Shown here piece after piece: positions 1 through 10,084 of a stretch of 35,134 bases of DNA. Numbering within the stretch: position 1 is the first letter of the stretch; each line of letters opens with the position of its first letter. The stretch covers positions 1-35,134 of the forward strand of contig JABCPU010000612.1 of NCBI GenBank assembly GCA_016800925.1, given 5' to 3'. A program made the translations under genes and the position numbers. The notes beneath the pieces were generated by a model that worked only from the letters and a program-made list of their open reading frames with translations, was not told the origin of the DNA and did not search any database. The DNA comes from Suillus spraguei. Its lineage: Eukaryota; Basidiomycota; Agaricomycetes; Boletales; Suillaceae.

Positions 1-12
1 GGCAATGATGAA

Positions 13-486
13 CCTCATGTTACGAACTGGGGTGACGTCACCAGCGACAGTGAAAAGACACAGACGGTCTGCTGGGAAGTTCTTACAATGTCAAGAGGGA
101 CAAGGTGAAAGTACAAGGAACACGTTCCGAGTACGATCAAGGGTTCGGCCTCAAAGACGAGTCTAAGAGGTTCTGCAAGAATAGAGACTAAGACTAAGGA
201 GTGCTTAGACTTAGAGACGACTTAGGTTGGAGACCTAAGCAAAGGAAGTTCCAGGTAAAACCCAGTAAGATTAAAGTAAAGAATCTACTACAAGTACACT
301 GTGCTTATATAGGCAAATATGTGCGCACAGACCAGGTAACCGTGAGAACGTAACTGCGTATCCTAATAAGGAAGGCATGTGTTTGTACAGATGCATTGAG
401 CATATGAGTCAGAGTCATGTGACATGATATACAAGTAAGAAGATAATGGGAAAATGAATAGGGGCACGTACAACTGTAACACCTCA
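13..486. repeat. 5-bp target site duplication CCTCA around the solo LTR
   Basis: CCTCA at 13-17 directly precedes the LTR and CCTCA at 482-486 directly follows it. An intact duplication shows that this insertion was resolved by intra-element recombination rather than by rearrangement with another copy. Confidence 0.88.
18..481 (-). mobile_element. Solo LTR of the chromovirus family
   Basis: This 464-bp LTR begins TGTTACGA and ends CTGTAACA on the plus strand, and it aligns along its length with the LTRs at 943-1448, 8093-8603 and (reverse complement) 27512-27986. The five bases on each side are both CCTCA (13-17 and 482-486), the 5-bp target duplication expected of a Ty3/Gypsy insertion. No internal region is attached. 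It is therefore a solo LTR left by LTR-LTR recombination, in the same orientation as copy A. Its U3 carries the gaaggcatgt variant shared with the LTR at 8093-8603. Confidence 0.92.
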
Positions 487-608
487 TGAGCACTCAGACA
501 CAAAGGCCTTATATGTGCTTGGTCGAGCAGTCAAACGAATGGAGGTATGTGGTCATTGTGTATCTATTATGACGTATATGTTCTAACTACACTACTAGGC
601 TGGATTTA

Positions 609-942
609 TTGTTAGCGAGGAACAAGAGATCATACCGACATCTGCTTTTCATGTGGTCCTTTGAAGACATTGCTGGGACTCAGGGCAAACTTGATTGTGG
701 GCTTACTGGTGCGTTACGCATCCATTTGTCTCAGCAACTGCAAGATTCTCATGACATAAACAGCCTCATCGACCAAGTATGCATTGCTTTCGCCAAATCC
801 ACTGCATGTGAAGGTGAAAGGTCATATGGTATATATGGTCCCTCTCATTATCTTTATGGACGACATCTCCGGCAACATCTCAAAACAATGGAACAAGCAC
901 CACGCAATCTACATGTTGAATGCAAATCTCCCACGTGAGATG
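609..942 (+). pseudogene. Plavaka-like transposase fragment
   Basis: The frame running through 784-942 encodes NPLHVKVKG, then IIFMDDISGNISKQWNKHH and NANLPREM. The DDxSGNxSKxWNKH block followed by an NLPR block is what I recall as the signature of Plavaka (CACTA-like) transposases of Agaricomycetes; I could not check this against a database. Upstream, 609-783 is open in another frame and may be a decayed continuation. The reading frame is cut exactly at the LTR boundary at 943, so only part of the domain remains. This remnant forms the left flank of copy A, while the right flank is a different element (Tc1-like). Confidence 0.55.
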
Positions 943-1448
943 TGTTACGAACTGGGGTGGCGTCACCAGCGACAGTGAAAAGACACAGCCGGTTGCTGGG
1001 AAGTGTTATGAACTGGGGTGGCGTCACCAGCGACAGTCTTACAATGTCCAGATAAGGACAAGGTGAAAGTACAAGGAACGCGTTCCGAGTACGATCAAGG
1101 GTTCAGCCTCAAAGATAAGTCTAAGAGGTATCCGCGAGAATAGGGACTAAGGCTAAGGAGTGCTTAGACTTAGAGACGATTCAAGACGACTTAGGTTGGA
1201 GGCCTAAGCGAAGGAGATTCCAGGTAAAACCCAGTAAGATTAAAGTAAGAATCTACTACAAGTACACTGTGCTTAAATAGGCCAATATGTGCGCACAGAC
1301 CAAGAGAGTCGTGAGAATGTAAGTGCGTATCCAAAGAAGGAAGGCAACTATAGTACAGATGCGTTGAGCATATGAGTCAGAGTCTTGTTATGTCATATAC
1401 AAGGTAAATAAAGTAAGAAAATGAATAGGGGTACGTACGATTGTAACA
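943..1448 (-). repeat. 3' LTR of copy A, with internal 33-bp duplication
   Basis: The LTR is 506 bp with TGTTAC...GTAACA termini. It contains a second copy of its own first 33 plus-strand bases at 1004-1036, which accounts for its extra length over the ~475-bp norm. The two 33-mers differ at one site, where TTACGAAC became TTATGAAC, a CpG to TpG change. Its U3 carries gaaggcaactatagtacag, shared with copy B and unlike the 5' LTR of the same element. Confidence 0.92.
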
Positions 1449-1456
1449 TTACCCCC
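1449..1456 (-). promoter_or_regulatory. Polypurine tract of copy A
   Basis: On the minus strand GGGGGTAA directly precedes the 3' LTR. The same sequence precedes the 3' LTR of copy B. It is the expected primer site for plus-strand DNA synthesis. Confidence 0.75.
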
Positions 1457-1481
1457 GTTTTATTCTGAAAGTCACCGACTG

Positions 1482-2945
1482 TCAGTCACTTTGGTTCGCA
1501 TAGTAGACGGGATCGTCGCTCCATTCGTAATCCTCATCAGCAAAGGATCCGCTCATCATGTACTTAGCCTCCTCCAGACCAGCGCGTCGTTTAGAGTCCC
1601 TTCTTTTCTCTGCTTGAATACATTCGTCGTCAAGTTGCTTCTCCCAAGCACGAAGTGCGTCGTAAAATCCCTCATCTTTCCAAGTTAACTCGAAGGGAGG
1701 AGGCCCAACTCTTTTGGGGCAGTAGAGGGATAAATGAGTGGGCGACCAATATCTGCAAACTTTGCACTGATATTCCGCACAGTTCTTTTGACGATGTCCT
1801 AGTAATCCACAGATGCGGCATTTCATGTTCTCGTCAGGGTTGGAAGAAGCTTTGCATAGGGGAGACGGGGAAATGATGGGCGTAGGACTAGTGGATCTAG
1901 CGCGCTTCTTTCCCTTCTTCTTCGTCATACGTTTTAAGGCAAGGGTGTTCTGCGCTTAAGCTGCGCTTGTTGGGCGGTGGATAACGTGTATGCCGATGCA
2001 GGGAGGTCTGGGGTAACTGCTCGTTCAGCAACCGCAAGAAGTTCGTTGGAGGACGATGAAGAAGTCATGCCAAAATCTTTTACTAAGACCGGTGAGACAG
2101 GATCCATCGGACCGAATGATGATGGGATAGTCATAGGAGGGTGGATATGAAGGTCGCGAAGTCGAGGACGAGTGTTACCAACTCAGTGGCGGAGATACCT
2201 AATAGTTTAGCGGCCTCATACTGTTCCTCTGTGCAAGGTTCATATAGCCATGCTGGATGGTCATGGGTGCCGTAACGGGGGTGATGACACTGATTGTTCT
2301 ATCGGGGATGGTGTTCTAGGGGACGCAAGATCATCTTGCGTTTGTTGTAAGTCAGCGATGGCTTCTTCTACTAGATTTCTGGCTGCTCTGGTCTCAGCGA
2401 CTGATTGCTGGATGGTGTCGACAACTGTGTTGGTGAGTTGCCCAATTTCTTGCACAGCAGTGTATAGGCCAGTAAAGGCATCAAGATTAGAGTAGATGCG
2501 CGAAGAAGTGGGTGCTGGGACAGGAAGTGGCGCATCTCGTTGCGGAGAGGGAGGTCGAGCAACGCCTGCTCGACGTTCGGCAATGATGTGAATAGCTTCT
2601 TCAACATCATTTTTAAAGAATCGGGAAGCAACAGCATAGCGTAAGCACGAATGCGTTTTTGGAGATGAATGAAACGGTGACAGAGTGTGATGTCTGTAGT
2701 TTCTTTGCGGTGGCTTCGATAAGGGCTGCTGTGCGGATGATGTTAACGATGAGTCGAGCGGGGAAGGCACCTCTGTCGGTGAGAATTCTGTCAATTTCGA
2801 GGGCATGTCCCTCACAGAGTATGGCGGCTTCGATATAGGATTGGTTATCGATTTCTGTGGTAAGGGTTCCGTATTGTTCTGCTTCAGAGTCGGAGTCATT
2901 GGTGGCAACGGTGACGGGGGCAATGTAGGCAGTGGGGAAAGACAT
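1482..2945 (-). pseudogene. Extra 3' ORF of copy A: coiled/Ser-Pro-rich protein ending in two zinc knuckles
   Basis: This coding stretch lies between integrase and 3' LTR and spans 1464 bp (488 codons including stop). The N-terminal part starts MSFPTAYI and is acidic. The middle is helix-rich (YTAVQEIGQL then QSVAETRAARNLVEEA) and is followed by a Ser/Pro-rich linker. The C-terminal 148 codons, open from 1928 to 1482, begin with a basic KKKGKKRAR block. They contain CRICGLLGHRQKNC (CX2CX4HX4C) and CKVCRYWSPTHLSLYC (CX2CX6HX4C), then an acidic tail. Small indels break the frame near 2600 and between 1928 and 2270. Its layout resembles a second Gag or nucleocapsid, not an envelope. The function is unknown and I recognise no named family. 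Confidence 0.7.
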
Positions 2946-2974
2946 TTCGATATTTGTTGGTAGTTGATCAAGTG

Positions 2975-4420
2975 CTAATGCGGTTGATTGACTGGGGAAT
3001 AATCAGAGGCGTGTTGCTTCTTATAAGCATTTAGGATTCGAGCGGAGTTCTTCAGATTCTTTTCTGGGAGCCATTCGTTATCTCCTGATGAGTATCCTTC
3101 CACGAAACAAGATAACGTCGGCGATTGCCGGTTCCTTTGTGAGAAAGATCGCTTCGATTTCATATTCTTCTTCTTCTTCGATGATATCAGGGGGTGGTTC
3201 AGGGAAATTCGGTCCGTGTACGTCTGTTTCGCTATAGGATGATAAGACAGAAGCATGGAACGTGGGGTGGATCTTCCACTGCGGAGGGAGTTTGAGTGTG
3301 AACGTGATGGGTGATAAGACATCAATGATCAGGAAAGGTCCGTATTGTTTCGGTGCCAATTTCCTTGATGGGAGTTTAAGTCTAAGATTAGCGGCGGATA
3401 GCCAAACCTTATCTCCGATCTTCCATGGGGTGTACTTATCTCCTCGGGATCGTTCGCCATTGTTTGCATTGCGATGTTATGACAAGCGATTGCTTCTTCT
3501 CTTATCTTCTGCAGAGATCGTACTTGATCTTCTGCTGCGGGGACTGATGAATCGGGATAAGGTGGGGAATGGCACGTGGTTCGTATCCCATCATCAATAG
3601 AAGGGTGATGCGTTCGTGCATCGTGTTTTCGGTGGTTGTGAACGAATTCAGCGATTGGTAGGTGTTCTACCCAATCTCAGGGTTGTTACGACAATAAATG
3701 CGGAGGTATGTTTCAAGTTCTTGATTAGCCTTTCCGTTTGACCATCAGTCTGGGGTGGTAAGCCGTGGATGGAGCGATGACGTAGTCGAGAAGTCGGGCA
3801 AGTTCCTTTGAGAAGCGAGATAGGAATTGCGGTCCTCGATCTGAGATAACTTTGTCATGGAGTCCAAATCGTCGGTAAACATGTTTTAAAAATAGCTTGG
3901 CCACACCTTCTGACGTGATAGTTTTCAAACAAGGGATGATAATTACCCCCTTTGTAAGGCCATGGTCTACCACGACCATGATACTGTCAAAGCCTCCAGA
4001 GACGGGGAGGTCAGTGATAAGATCAACGGAGACTGGGAGAACGGGCGAACAGCCGATGAAGGAATAGGCGAGAGCGGGGACGAACGGATGAGTATCCGCT
4101 TTCATTTGCTGGCAAAGGGCGCAACCCTCGACGTATTTTCGAATATAAGAGCCCATTGCAGGCCACCAAGCTTCGCGTTTGACGAGTTCTTCAGTTTTGA
4201 ATCTACCGGGGTGTCCCGCGGTAGGATGATCATGATACCTTTTCAGGATATCGGAGCGATGCGCCGGCGGAATATAAGCGCGATTCTTAAAATAGAGGAC
4301 GTTCTCCTCAATCTTCCAATCAGAAAGTGCCGATTTCATGGGGGGAAGACATACGCCATCAAGGGCATCAGACGCCGTTTTGAAAACGGGGTCGTCAAGA
4401 GGGTCTGAGGATGACAGCAC
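2975..4420 (-). pseudogene. Integrase with C-terminal chromodomain, copy A
   Basis: The integrase inserts retroelement cDNA. The zinc-binding H-H-C-C region lies near 4200-4300 (HDHPTAGH, then CALCQQM). Catalytic core blocks [10 protein letters not shown] and SDRGPQF are readable, but the frame is lost just after TAYHPR near 3740, ahead of where the catalytic Glu block should be. The chromodomain end ([19 protein letters not shown]) is read in another frame at about 2975-3110, with the preceding part in a third. Compared with copy B's intact 453-residue version, this copy has at least three frame changes and is dead. Its C-terminus differs from copy B after KKQH. A chromodomain fused to integrase defines chromoviruses and usually directs insertion to histone-marked chromatin. 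Confidence 0.88.
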
Positions 4421-4424
4421 ATCT

Positions 4425-5879
4425 TCAAGTCGGTGTCAATAAGGCGAACAATAGAGCGTCAGGGAGGAGGGTCTGGTCCTCGTTATCGTCTTTGCCAGAG
4501 TCATAATCAGGCCGGCGGGATAGTGCATCAGGTACTGCTAATTTAGTACCTGCAACGTGATGCAGTTCGATGTCGTAAATAGACAAAATCAATTGCCAAC
4601 GTGCTTGGCGACGGGTGAGCTTCTGTGCACTTCTAAAGTACAGAAGGTTCTTGTGGTCAGTGAATACCAGGACGGGGTGTGGGTTTCCTTCGAGATAATG
4701 ACGCCATTCGTTCAATGCCCGGATCACGGCAAGAGTTCCCGTCAAAGATCTGGTAATTGCGTTCTGCAGGGTTCAAAGACTGTGAGAGGTATGCACAAGG
4801 GTGATAAACACCATTCTCATCAGTCTGCAGGAGAACTCCGCCAGTTGCTACAAGCGAAGCGTCGGTAGCAATGGCAAATTGTCGGGAAGGATCAGGGTTA
4901 CGGAGTACCGGTTGGGAAGTAAAGGTCGTTTCAATTCTTCGAAGGTGTCCATACATTCGGTTGACCATTCAAAGGCCTTATCTTTCTTTGTCAAATCGAT
5001 AAGGGGTCTGGCGATGTCAGAATAGTGGGAAATGAACGTGCGGTAGAAGTTGCAAAACCGAGGAATGACCGAACATCTTTTACAGATTTCGGGGTTGGCC
5101 ATTCGGAGATTCCCTTGGTCTTGGCAGTGTCCATAGCAACTTGTCCGGGGCGAATTATCATTCCGAGGTATTCCACTTCTTCTGCATCGAAGGTGCATTT
5201 TTCCGGTTTCAAGAATAAGGTGTTCTTTTCGTATTTTCATCAAAACTCGTCTAGTCCGTTCACGTGTTCTTCCATGTCGTAGAGAAAATCAGGATATCGT
5301 CCATATAGATAACCATCCACCCTTCATTGATTTCTTGTTGAAAGGTGCGATTCATGTATGCTTGAAAAGTTGCTGGGGAATTGCAGAGGCCAAAGAACAT
5401 GACGTTCGGTTCAAAGAGGCCGAATTCCGTGGTAAAAGCAGCTTTCCACCTATCATCAGGATGGATGCGAATGTTGTTATAACCGGACCGAATATCCATT
5501 TTCGTAAAGAACTGTGCGTTATGAAGACGTGCGACAAGGGAAATAGGGAGTGGGAGCGGGTATGCGTTCTTGACTGTCCAATCATTGATGTAGCGATAAT
5601 CTTGACAGGGACGCAGTTCTCCGCTCTTCTTTCCCACAAGAAGAAGCCACTAGCTTGAGGTGACTTCGATTCCGAGATAAACCTTTCGCAACGTTTTCAT
5701 CGATAAACGTTTTGACAGCAGCGCGTTCTTTTTCGATAGCGGGTAGACCTTAGACGTGCGGGAATAAAACCGGGTTTGGTGTCGATCCGATGATCGATAC
5801 CAGGGCGTTCGGGGGGTAGTTTGTTTAATCCGTCTTTAGCAAAGACGTCTGCGAAGTCGTGCAAATAATCCGGGACCAA
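4425..5879 (-). pseudogene. Reverse transcriptase and RNase H, copy A
   Basis: The conserved RT order is present in fragments: LPPERPGIDHRI at the start, [44 protein letters not shown] and the active-site IYMDDILIF near 5290-5330. RNase H follows with [26 protein letters not shown] and DALSRRPDY. Frame changes occur near 5700, 5250, 5030 and 4750, so no active polymerase can be made. The family enzyme copies genomic RNA into DNA in virus-like particles. Copy B has the same domains with fewer breaks. Confidence 0.9.
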
Positions 5880-6047
5880 TTCTTCGAAGATTTCTTTTTC
5901 TTTTCCTTCTCGTCCGTAGCGAATTCCTGAGCTTTGTTACTATATTTCGGAGGAGGGAGTGGAATCGAAGAATAGGAGAGGATTGTTCAAGGTGAGAAGT
6001 TCCATCCCGTGTTAAGGGTGTATCCATGGATACTTCTTCTATGATCC

Positions 6048-7090
6048 TCATGCTAATCCGTCGGTGTCATATTCCACAAGAAATTCTCCTTCTCCTAGTT
6101 CATAAGAGGAAATTTCGCGTACTTCTGGTGCATGCCAGACGTCATGCATGGTGTCAAATTGGTCATCATCCTCAGTTGGGATCAACGAGGGCACGGGTTC
6201 TTCTTTATCGGGGATTTCTTCAATTGAAGCTGAAAGAGTTTTCGGGGGAACGAAGAACTTGGATAGTTTCGGTACGTTGGTGTTTCGCCCTGGGAGTTCT
6301 TCTTCCGGTTTCCTTTTTCCTTGCTTCTGTTCTTCTATTGGCCGTTGCTCAATAGGTTCTTGTCCGGCCCGATGCTCGGGTTCAGATTCAATCTTATGTT
6401 TCTCTGCGCGAGGAATCGGTGACACTGCTCGCGGTAATTGCACTCGTGGAGTAGTTCGATAGTACGTGGCATTCGTACTTCTGGTTCTGAGTTTTCAGAA
6501 ACGTCGATAGGAGAGGCGAGAATGGTTTCGGAGTCGGGAATGTTGCCATCTAGTATGATGTTTGAATAGTTGGGGCAACCCTTCTTCTCTCGGTCTTTAT
6601 CCATATCGATTTCGATCTCGTCTGATTTCTCTGTCCGTGAAAGGACAAGCGTTTCAGCAGCCCAATCTATAATTGGGTTCATTGCTCGTAACCATGGATT
6701 CCAAGGAGGATTTGATCTCTTCTTCCTAGTTTGTATATTGAATTTTCCATACATGGTTCGATCGTCAATCTTGACCACTAGAGGCAGTAATGCGTGATGG
6801 TCCTCCTTTTATGAGAGTTCCATCTGCCGTTGTAACTCGAAATGGTTCTTGAGTTTTCGTCGTGTGATTTGATGGAGTTTCACAAACTCTTCGGAGATGA
6901 ATGTTCCTGCTGCTCCTGAATCGATAACAGCGGTAGTGTCGACGGATTTAAACGAGTACGCGAGTGAGGGTGATGGGACACGAAGTTCTTTTCTTTCACC
7001 TACAGCGCGTACAAGTCTTAGTATTACATTGGGAGAAACATACGTCGAGTCTTTGTTTCTCCAATCAAAAATCCTCACAATCCGTCTCAC
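6048..7090 (-). pseudogene. Aspartic protease and acidic/proline-rich linker, copy A
   Basis: The frame from 7090 encodes TTAVIDSGAAGTFISEEFVK, with the DSGA active-site triad of retropepsins. It then shifts frame at about 6830 after RRKLK. The second conserved block (NPIIDWAAETLVLSR) is in the frame at 6335-6778. The stretch 6048-6443 is an Arg/Glu/Pro-rich linker before RT with no recognisable domain. In both copies the protease lies in a different frame from gag and overlaps its end by a few dozen bases. This could be a translational frameshift site or decay. Confidence 0.82.
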
Positions 7091-7895
7091 GTTTCTTCAT
7101 CTTCTTCTTCCCCTTTGACTTCGGTTTGTCGGAGCGGGGTCTTCTTCTTTCTTTCAGGACAATTTGGATGCGGTGTCCTGTCTTTCTGCATCCGAAGCAT
7201 TGCCCTTTCTTCATGCATTCGGATCTTTCCATGTCGGAGATTCGATCTACGACCATTGCTTGGAATCACGGTTCGGAGTATACCGTGCATTCCCGTAGTT
7301 CTTCTTCTTCTGTTGTGGAACATGACGTGTCCTCATGGCATTAAGCGATGATGGCGTTGTCAATAGCAACGCATTGCAACACAACATCTCTGAATATCTC
7401 GGAGACATCTCCCGTATTGAAAAGCTTTGTAAGGATACCCCAATTAAGACCATCTTGGAAGAACTGGATCTTCGTCGCGTTATCGGTGATGTGAGCCTTG
7501 GCTGTAAGTGCCTCAAAGTCGGCGACATAGGTATGAAGATCTCCAGTTCCTTGCTTGAGGTCTCTAAGGCGTGTAAGCGCAGTCAGTCTGGTATCCACTG
7601 GCTCGAATGCTTCTTTGAAGCTCTTCATAAAATCCACCATCGTCCCATAACCAACTTTTTGTCCAGAAGTGTCGGTAGATTGGGCGTGTTCAAGGAATTG
7701 TTCCTTCCGAGATTTGGCGTTCTTTTCAGTCATGAAGGATGTTATGTAGATGATCTTCTGTGTGTCGGTGGTGTAAAGCTTTTCATTGATGTCAAAGTGC
7801 AGATTGCACGACTGGATAAACTCGCGAGAGTTATCACGATCTCCATCAAAACCTATCGGTTGACCGATCTTGTATTCGAATTCTTTGGTCGACAT
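7065..7895 (-). pseudogene. Gag (capsid plus zinc knuckle), copy A
   Basis: The 184-codon frame 7895-7341 starts MSTKEFEYKIGQPIGFDGDR and contains the typical Ty3/Gypsy Gag core (FMKSFKEAFEPVD, then LRDLKQGTGDLHTYVADFEA). Compared with copy B, one C is missing in the IDNA-HHRL region near 7350. This brings an early stop and moves the rest into other frames. The nucleocapsid knuckle CFGCRKTGHRI is read at about 7170-7200, but another shift removes its last Cys from the same frame. Gag packages the element RNA; this copy cannot. Confidence 0.85.
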
Positions 7896-8092
7896 GGTTG
7901 ATGATTCTGCTGGTGAGTTATACTTTCTCGGTGCCTACACGCGCTGTCTTGCTGTCCGTTAGGGCTTTCTTCTGTCAGAGGGCTTCTCTTGACAATCTGC
8001 TCAGCGTACGCGTACGCTAGTCTGCTGATCGAAGCGATCAGGGTTCAGGGTCGAAGACTGGATAGTCGACGATCAAAACGACTTTAATCTTT
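7896..8092 (-). other. 5' leader of copy A with predicted self-priming site
   Basis: This untranslated leader lies between the 5' LTR and gag. Directly beside the LTR, after one spacer base, ACTTTAATCTT (plus strand, 8081-8091) is the exact reverse complement of AAGATTAAAGT inside the LTR (8355-8365). The same pair exists in copy B. No TGG-starting tRNA-type primer site is present. Confidence 0.7.
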
Positions 8093-8603
8093 TGTTACGA
8101 ACTGGGGTGGCGTCACCAGCGACAGTGAAAAGACACAGGCGATCTGCTGGGAAGTTCTTACAATGCCCAAAAGAGGACAAGGTGAAAGTACAAGGAACGC
8201 GTTCCGAGTACGATCAAGGGTTCTGCCTCAAAGACAAGTCTAAGAGGTATCCGCGAGAATAGAGACTAAGGCTAAGGAGTGCTTAGACTTAGAGACGATT
8301 CAAGACGACTTAAGTTGGAGACTTAAGTGAAGGAGATTCCAGGTAAAACCCAGTAAGATTAAAGTAGGGAATCTACTACAAGTACACTGTGCTTAAATAG
8401 GCCAATATGTGCGCACAGACCAGATAACCGTGAGAATGTAAATGCGTATCCTAAATAAGGAAGGCATGTATCGTACAGATGCGTTGAGCATATGAGTCAG
8501 AGTCTCGTTACGTAATATACAAGGTAAATGAAGTCAGAGTCTCGTTACGTAATATACAAGGTAAATGAATAGAAAATGAATAGGGGTACGTACGATTGTA
8601 ACA
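8093..8603 (-). repeat. 5' LTR of copy A, with 37-bp tandem duplication
   Basis: The LTR is 511 bp with TGTTACGA...TTGTAACA ends. A 37-bp segment (8496-8532) is repeated immediately at 8533-8569, which accounts for the extra length. A TATA-like TTAAATA motif lies near 8393-8399 when read toward the leader (minus strand TATTTAA). The U3 variant gaaggcatgt matches the solo LTR at 18-481, not the element's own 3' LTR. Confidence 0.92.
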
Positions 8604-9499
8604 ATCTCCTCTGCTCAAAGAGATAATATCCTCTCTCTGTCTTATGCTGGCCTCTCTGCTCGCCAAATTTCCTCTAGAACTGGAGTATGCAAGTCCACTG
8701 TGGCCAAGTTCATCAAAGAAAGCCACCCAGACAAGGAAAACTCTTGTGGAGGACGTCCATCCAAGCTTACCTCTACTGACAAAAGGGCTATTATCCAACA
8801 TATCACTACAGGAAAGGCTGATAATGCTGTCCAAGCCACCCATTATATCAATTCCACCATCACTACCCCTGTCTCTTCACAAACTGTGAGGAATGTTCTC
8901 AAGGCAGCTCATCTCAAGGCAGTAACAAAGAAGAAAAAGCCTCTTCTCTCCATCAAACATAGGCAGAGAAGACTAGCCTTTGCCGAGATGGCCTAACAGA
9001 CAGAGAGGTTAATGGGACTGTCAAGTTTGGAGGAGGTTCTTTAATGGTATGGGGCTGTATGGGATGGAATGGTGTGGGAATGCTTGCTGAGGTTGAGGGG
9101 AAGATGAATGCTGAGCAGTATGTGGACATTTTAAATGACCACTTGCTGCCTAGCTTGGCAGAATCAGGGATTGATGAAGAAGATATCATTTTCCAACAGG
9201 ATAATGATCCCAAGCACACATCCAGAAGAGCTAGGGAATGGTTTGAAGAACATAACATCAATGTTCTTGACTGGCCAGCACAGTCTCCTGATGTCAATGT
9301 CATTGAACATCTCTGGGGAACACTCAAGAAAAAGCTTCAAGCCTATGAAAACCCCCCTAAAGGAGTATGGGAGCTTTGGGAGAGAGTAGCAGTGGAATGG
9401 GGGAAGATCACAGCTGAGGATTGCCAGAAATTAATTGAGAGTATGCCTAGAAGGATAGAGGCAGTAATTAAAGCCAAGGGAGGTCATACAAAATACTAG
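8604..9499 (+). pseudogene. Tc1-family DD34E transposase, internally deleted
   Basis: The N-terminal helix-turn-helix is readable from the LTR junction (RQISSRTGVCKSTVAKFIKE), then GGRPSKLTSTDKR and a second HTH (PVSSQTVRNVLKAAHLK). The frame ends in TAA at 8994-8996 after RRLAFAEMA. It resumes in another frame with GTVKFGGGSLMVWGCM. The intervening ~50 residues, which normally hold the first catalytic Asp, are missing. The second Asp (QQDND, codon 9200-9202) and the Glu (NVIEHLW, codon 9305-9307) are separated by 34 residues, matching the Tc1 DD34E signature. The DNA-binding and C-terminal parts are well preserved, so the deletion looks like the main inactivating event. It is non-functional as it stands. 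Confidence 0.9.
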
Positions 9500-9740
9500 A
9501 ATACCTGGTTATTACTGTAAAATACTTGAGTCAAAAACTGTCCGCATGAGTCACCATTTTGTGAGCCTTGTATCTCCACCATATCTCCACCGATTCCCAC
9601 GGTGTAGGGCTCAAATGAAAGCCCTGAAGCCATACTACAATGTGGTATAAGCATGTTTTTGAGGCATTTGTTTGTTCTCACACAATATTATAGATAGTGA
9701 AAAATGCCAAAACATGCGGACAGTTTTTTGAGCCACTGTA
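8604..9740 (+). mobile_element. Tc1-like DNA transposon, 5'-truncated
   Basis: It encodes a Tc1/mariner transposase remnant (8604-9499). It ends in a terminal-repeat-like sequence, CGGACAGTTTTTTGAGCC followed by ACTGTA, at about 9717-9740. A perfect 16-bp inverted pair lies after the stop codon: AAAAACTGTCCGCATG at 9533-9548 and its reverse complement at 9713-9728. The left end is cut by the LTR at 8603. The missing left part is not found on the other side of copy A, which is Plavaka-like instead. Confidence 0.8.
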
Positions 9741-9899
9741 TGTAGGCTTCTTATCAGTAGAAATATCCCCTGTACATGACATATCATATTTGTGGCCTAT
9801 ATACAACTGATCCTTTGCATATGACACATGTGGGAGTGTACGACTGTTGATGTCTGAGCAGGGCTGGCCATTTATGCAATGATAAGACATTCAAAAACT

Positions 9900-10012
9900 T
9901 TAAAAATGATTGAGGAGCAACAGGAGGGCATCCATGATAAGATGGTCGAGATTGAACTGGATGTTGAGGTGAAGGTTAAAGGGTCTTGTGAGGAGGTGGA
10001 CATAATTGCATA
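9900..10012 (+). pseudogene. Scrap homologous to the KDZ-element trailing ORF
   Basis: This frame encodes IEEQQEGIHDKMVEIE and stops at the TAG at 10010-10012. It matches MEEQDEGIHEKMAEVK at about 16375-16420, and the DNA is about 70% identical over 50 bp. In both places the ORF end is followed within about 100 bp by a tandem-repeat array. The rest of 9741-10085 shows nothing recognisable. This looks like the end of a second, otherwise lost, KDZ-type element. Confidence 0.5.
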
Positions 10013-10084
10013 GTGATAGATGTATATACAATTTTTTCAATGAATGTTACCTCTGCCAGAAGCAAATGATTGAATCACTGAGTG

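Larger units (their letters stand above)
943..8603 (-). mobile_element. Ty3/Gypsy chromovirus copy A (minus strand)
   Basis: This is a complete LTR retrotransposon of 7661 bp in reverse orientation: 5' LTR 8093-8603, leader, gag, protease, RT/RNase H, integrase with chromodomain, an extra 3' ORF, polypurine tract and 3' LTR 943-1448. It is the same family as copy B (27512 onward), with the same gene order and closely similar proteins. Every coding region is broken by small indels, so it is not autonomous. The flanking pentamers (agatg left, atctc right) do not match, so there is no target duplication. Its two LTRs differ at more than 30 positions by hand alignment and belong to different subfamilies, which suggests inter-element recombination. 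Confidence 0.95.

Noticed and set aside
5025..5658. Plus-strand frames opposite the RT of copy A, and similar frames opposite copy B
   Set aside because: They are antisense shadows of conserved pol motifs; the same shadows appear at matching positions in both copies.
938..8608. Target duplication around copy A
   Set aside because: The flanking pentamers agatg and atctc do not match, directly or with one shift.
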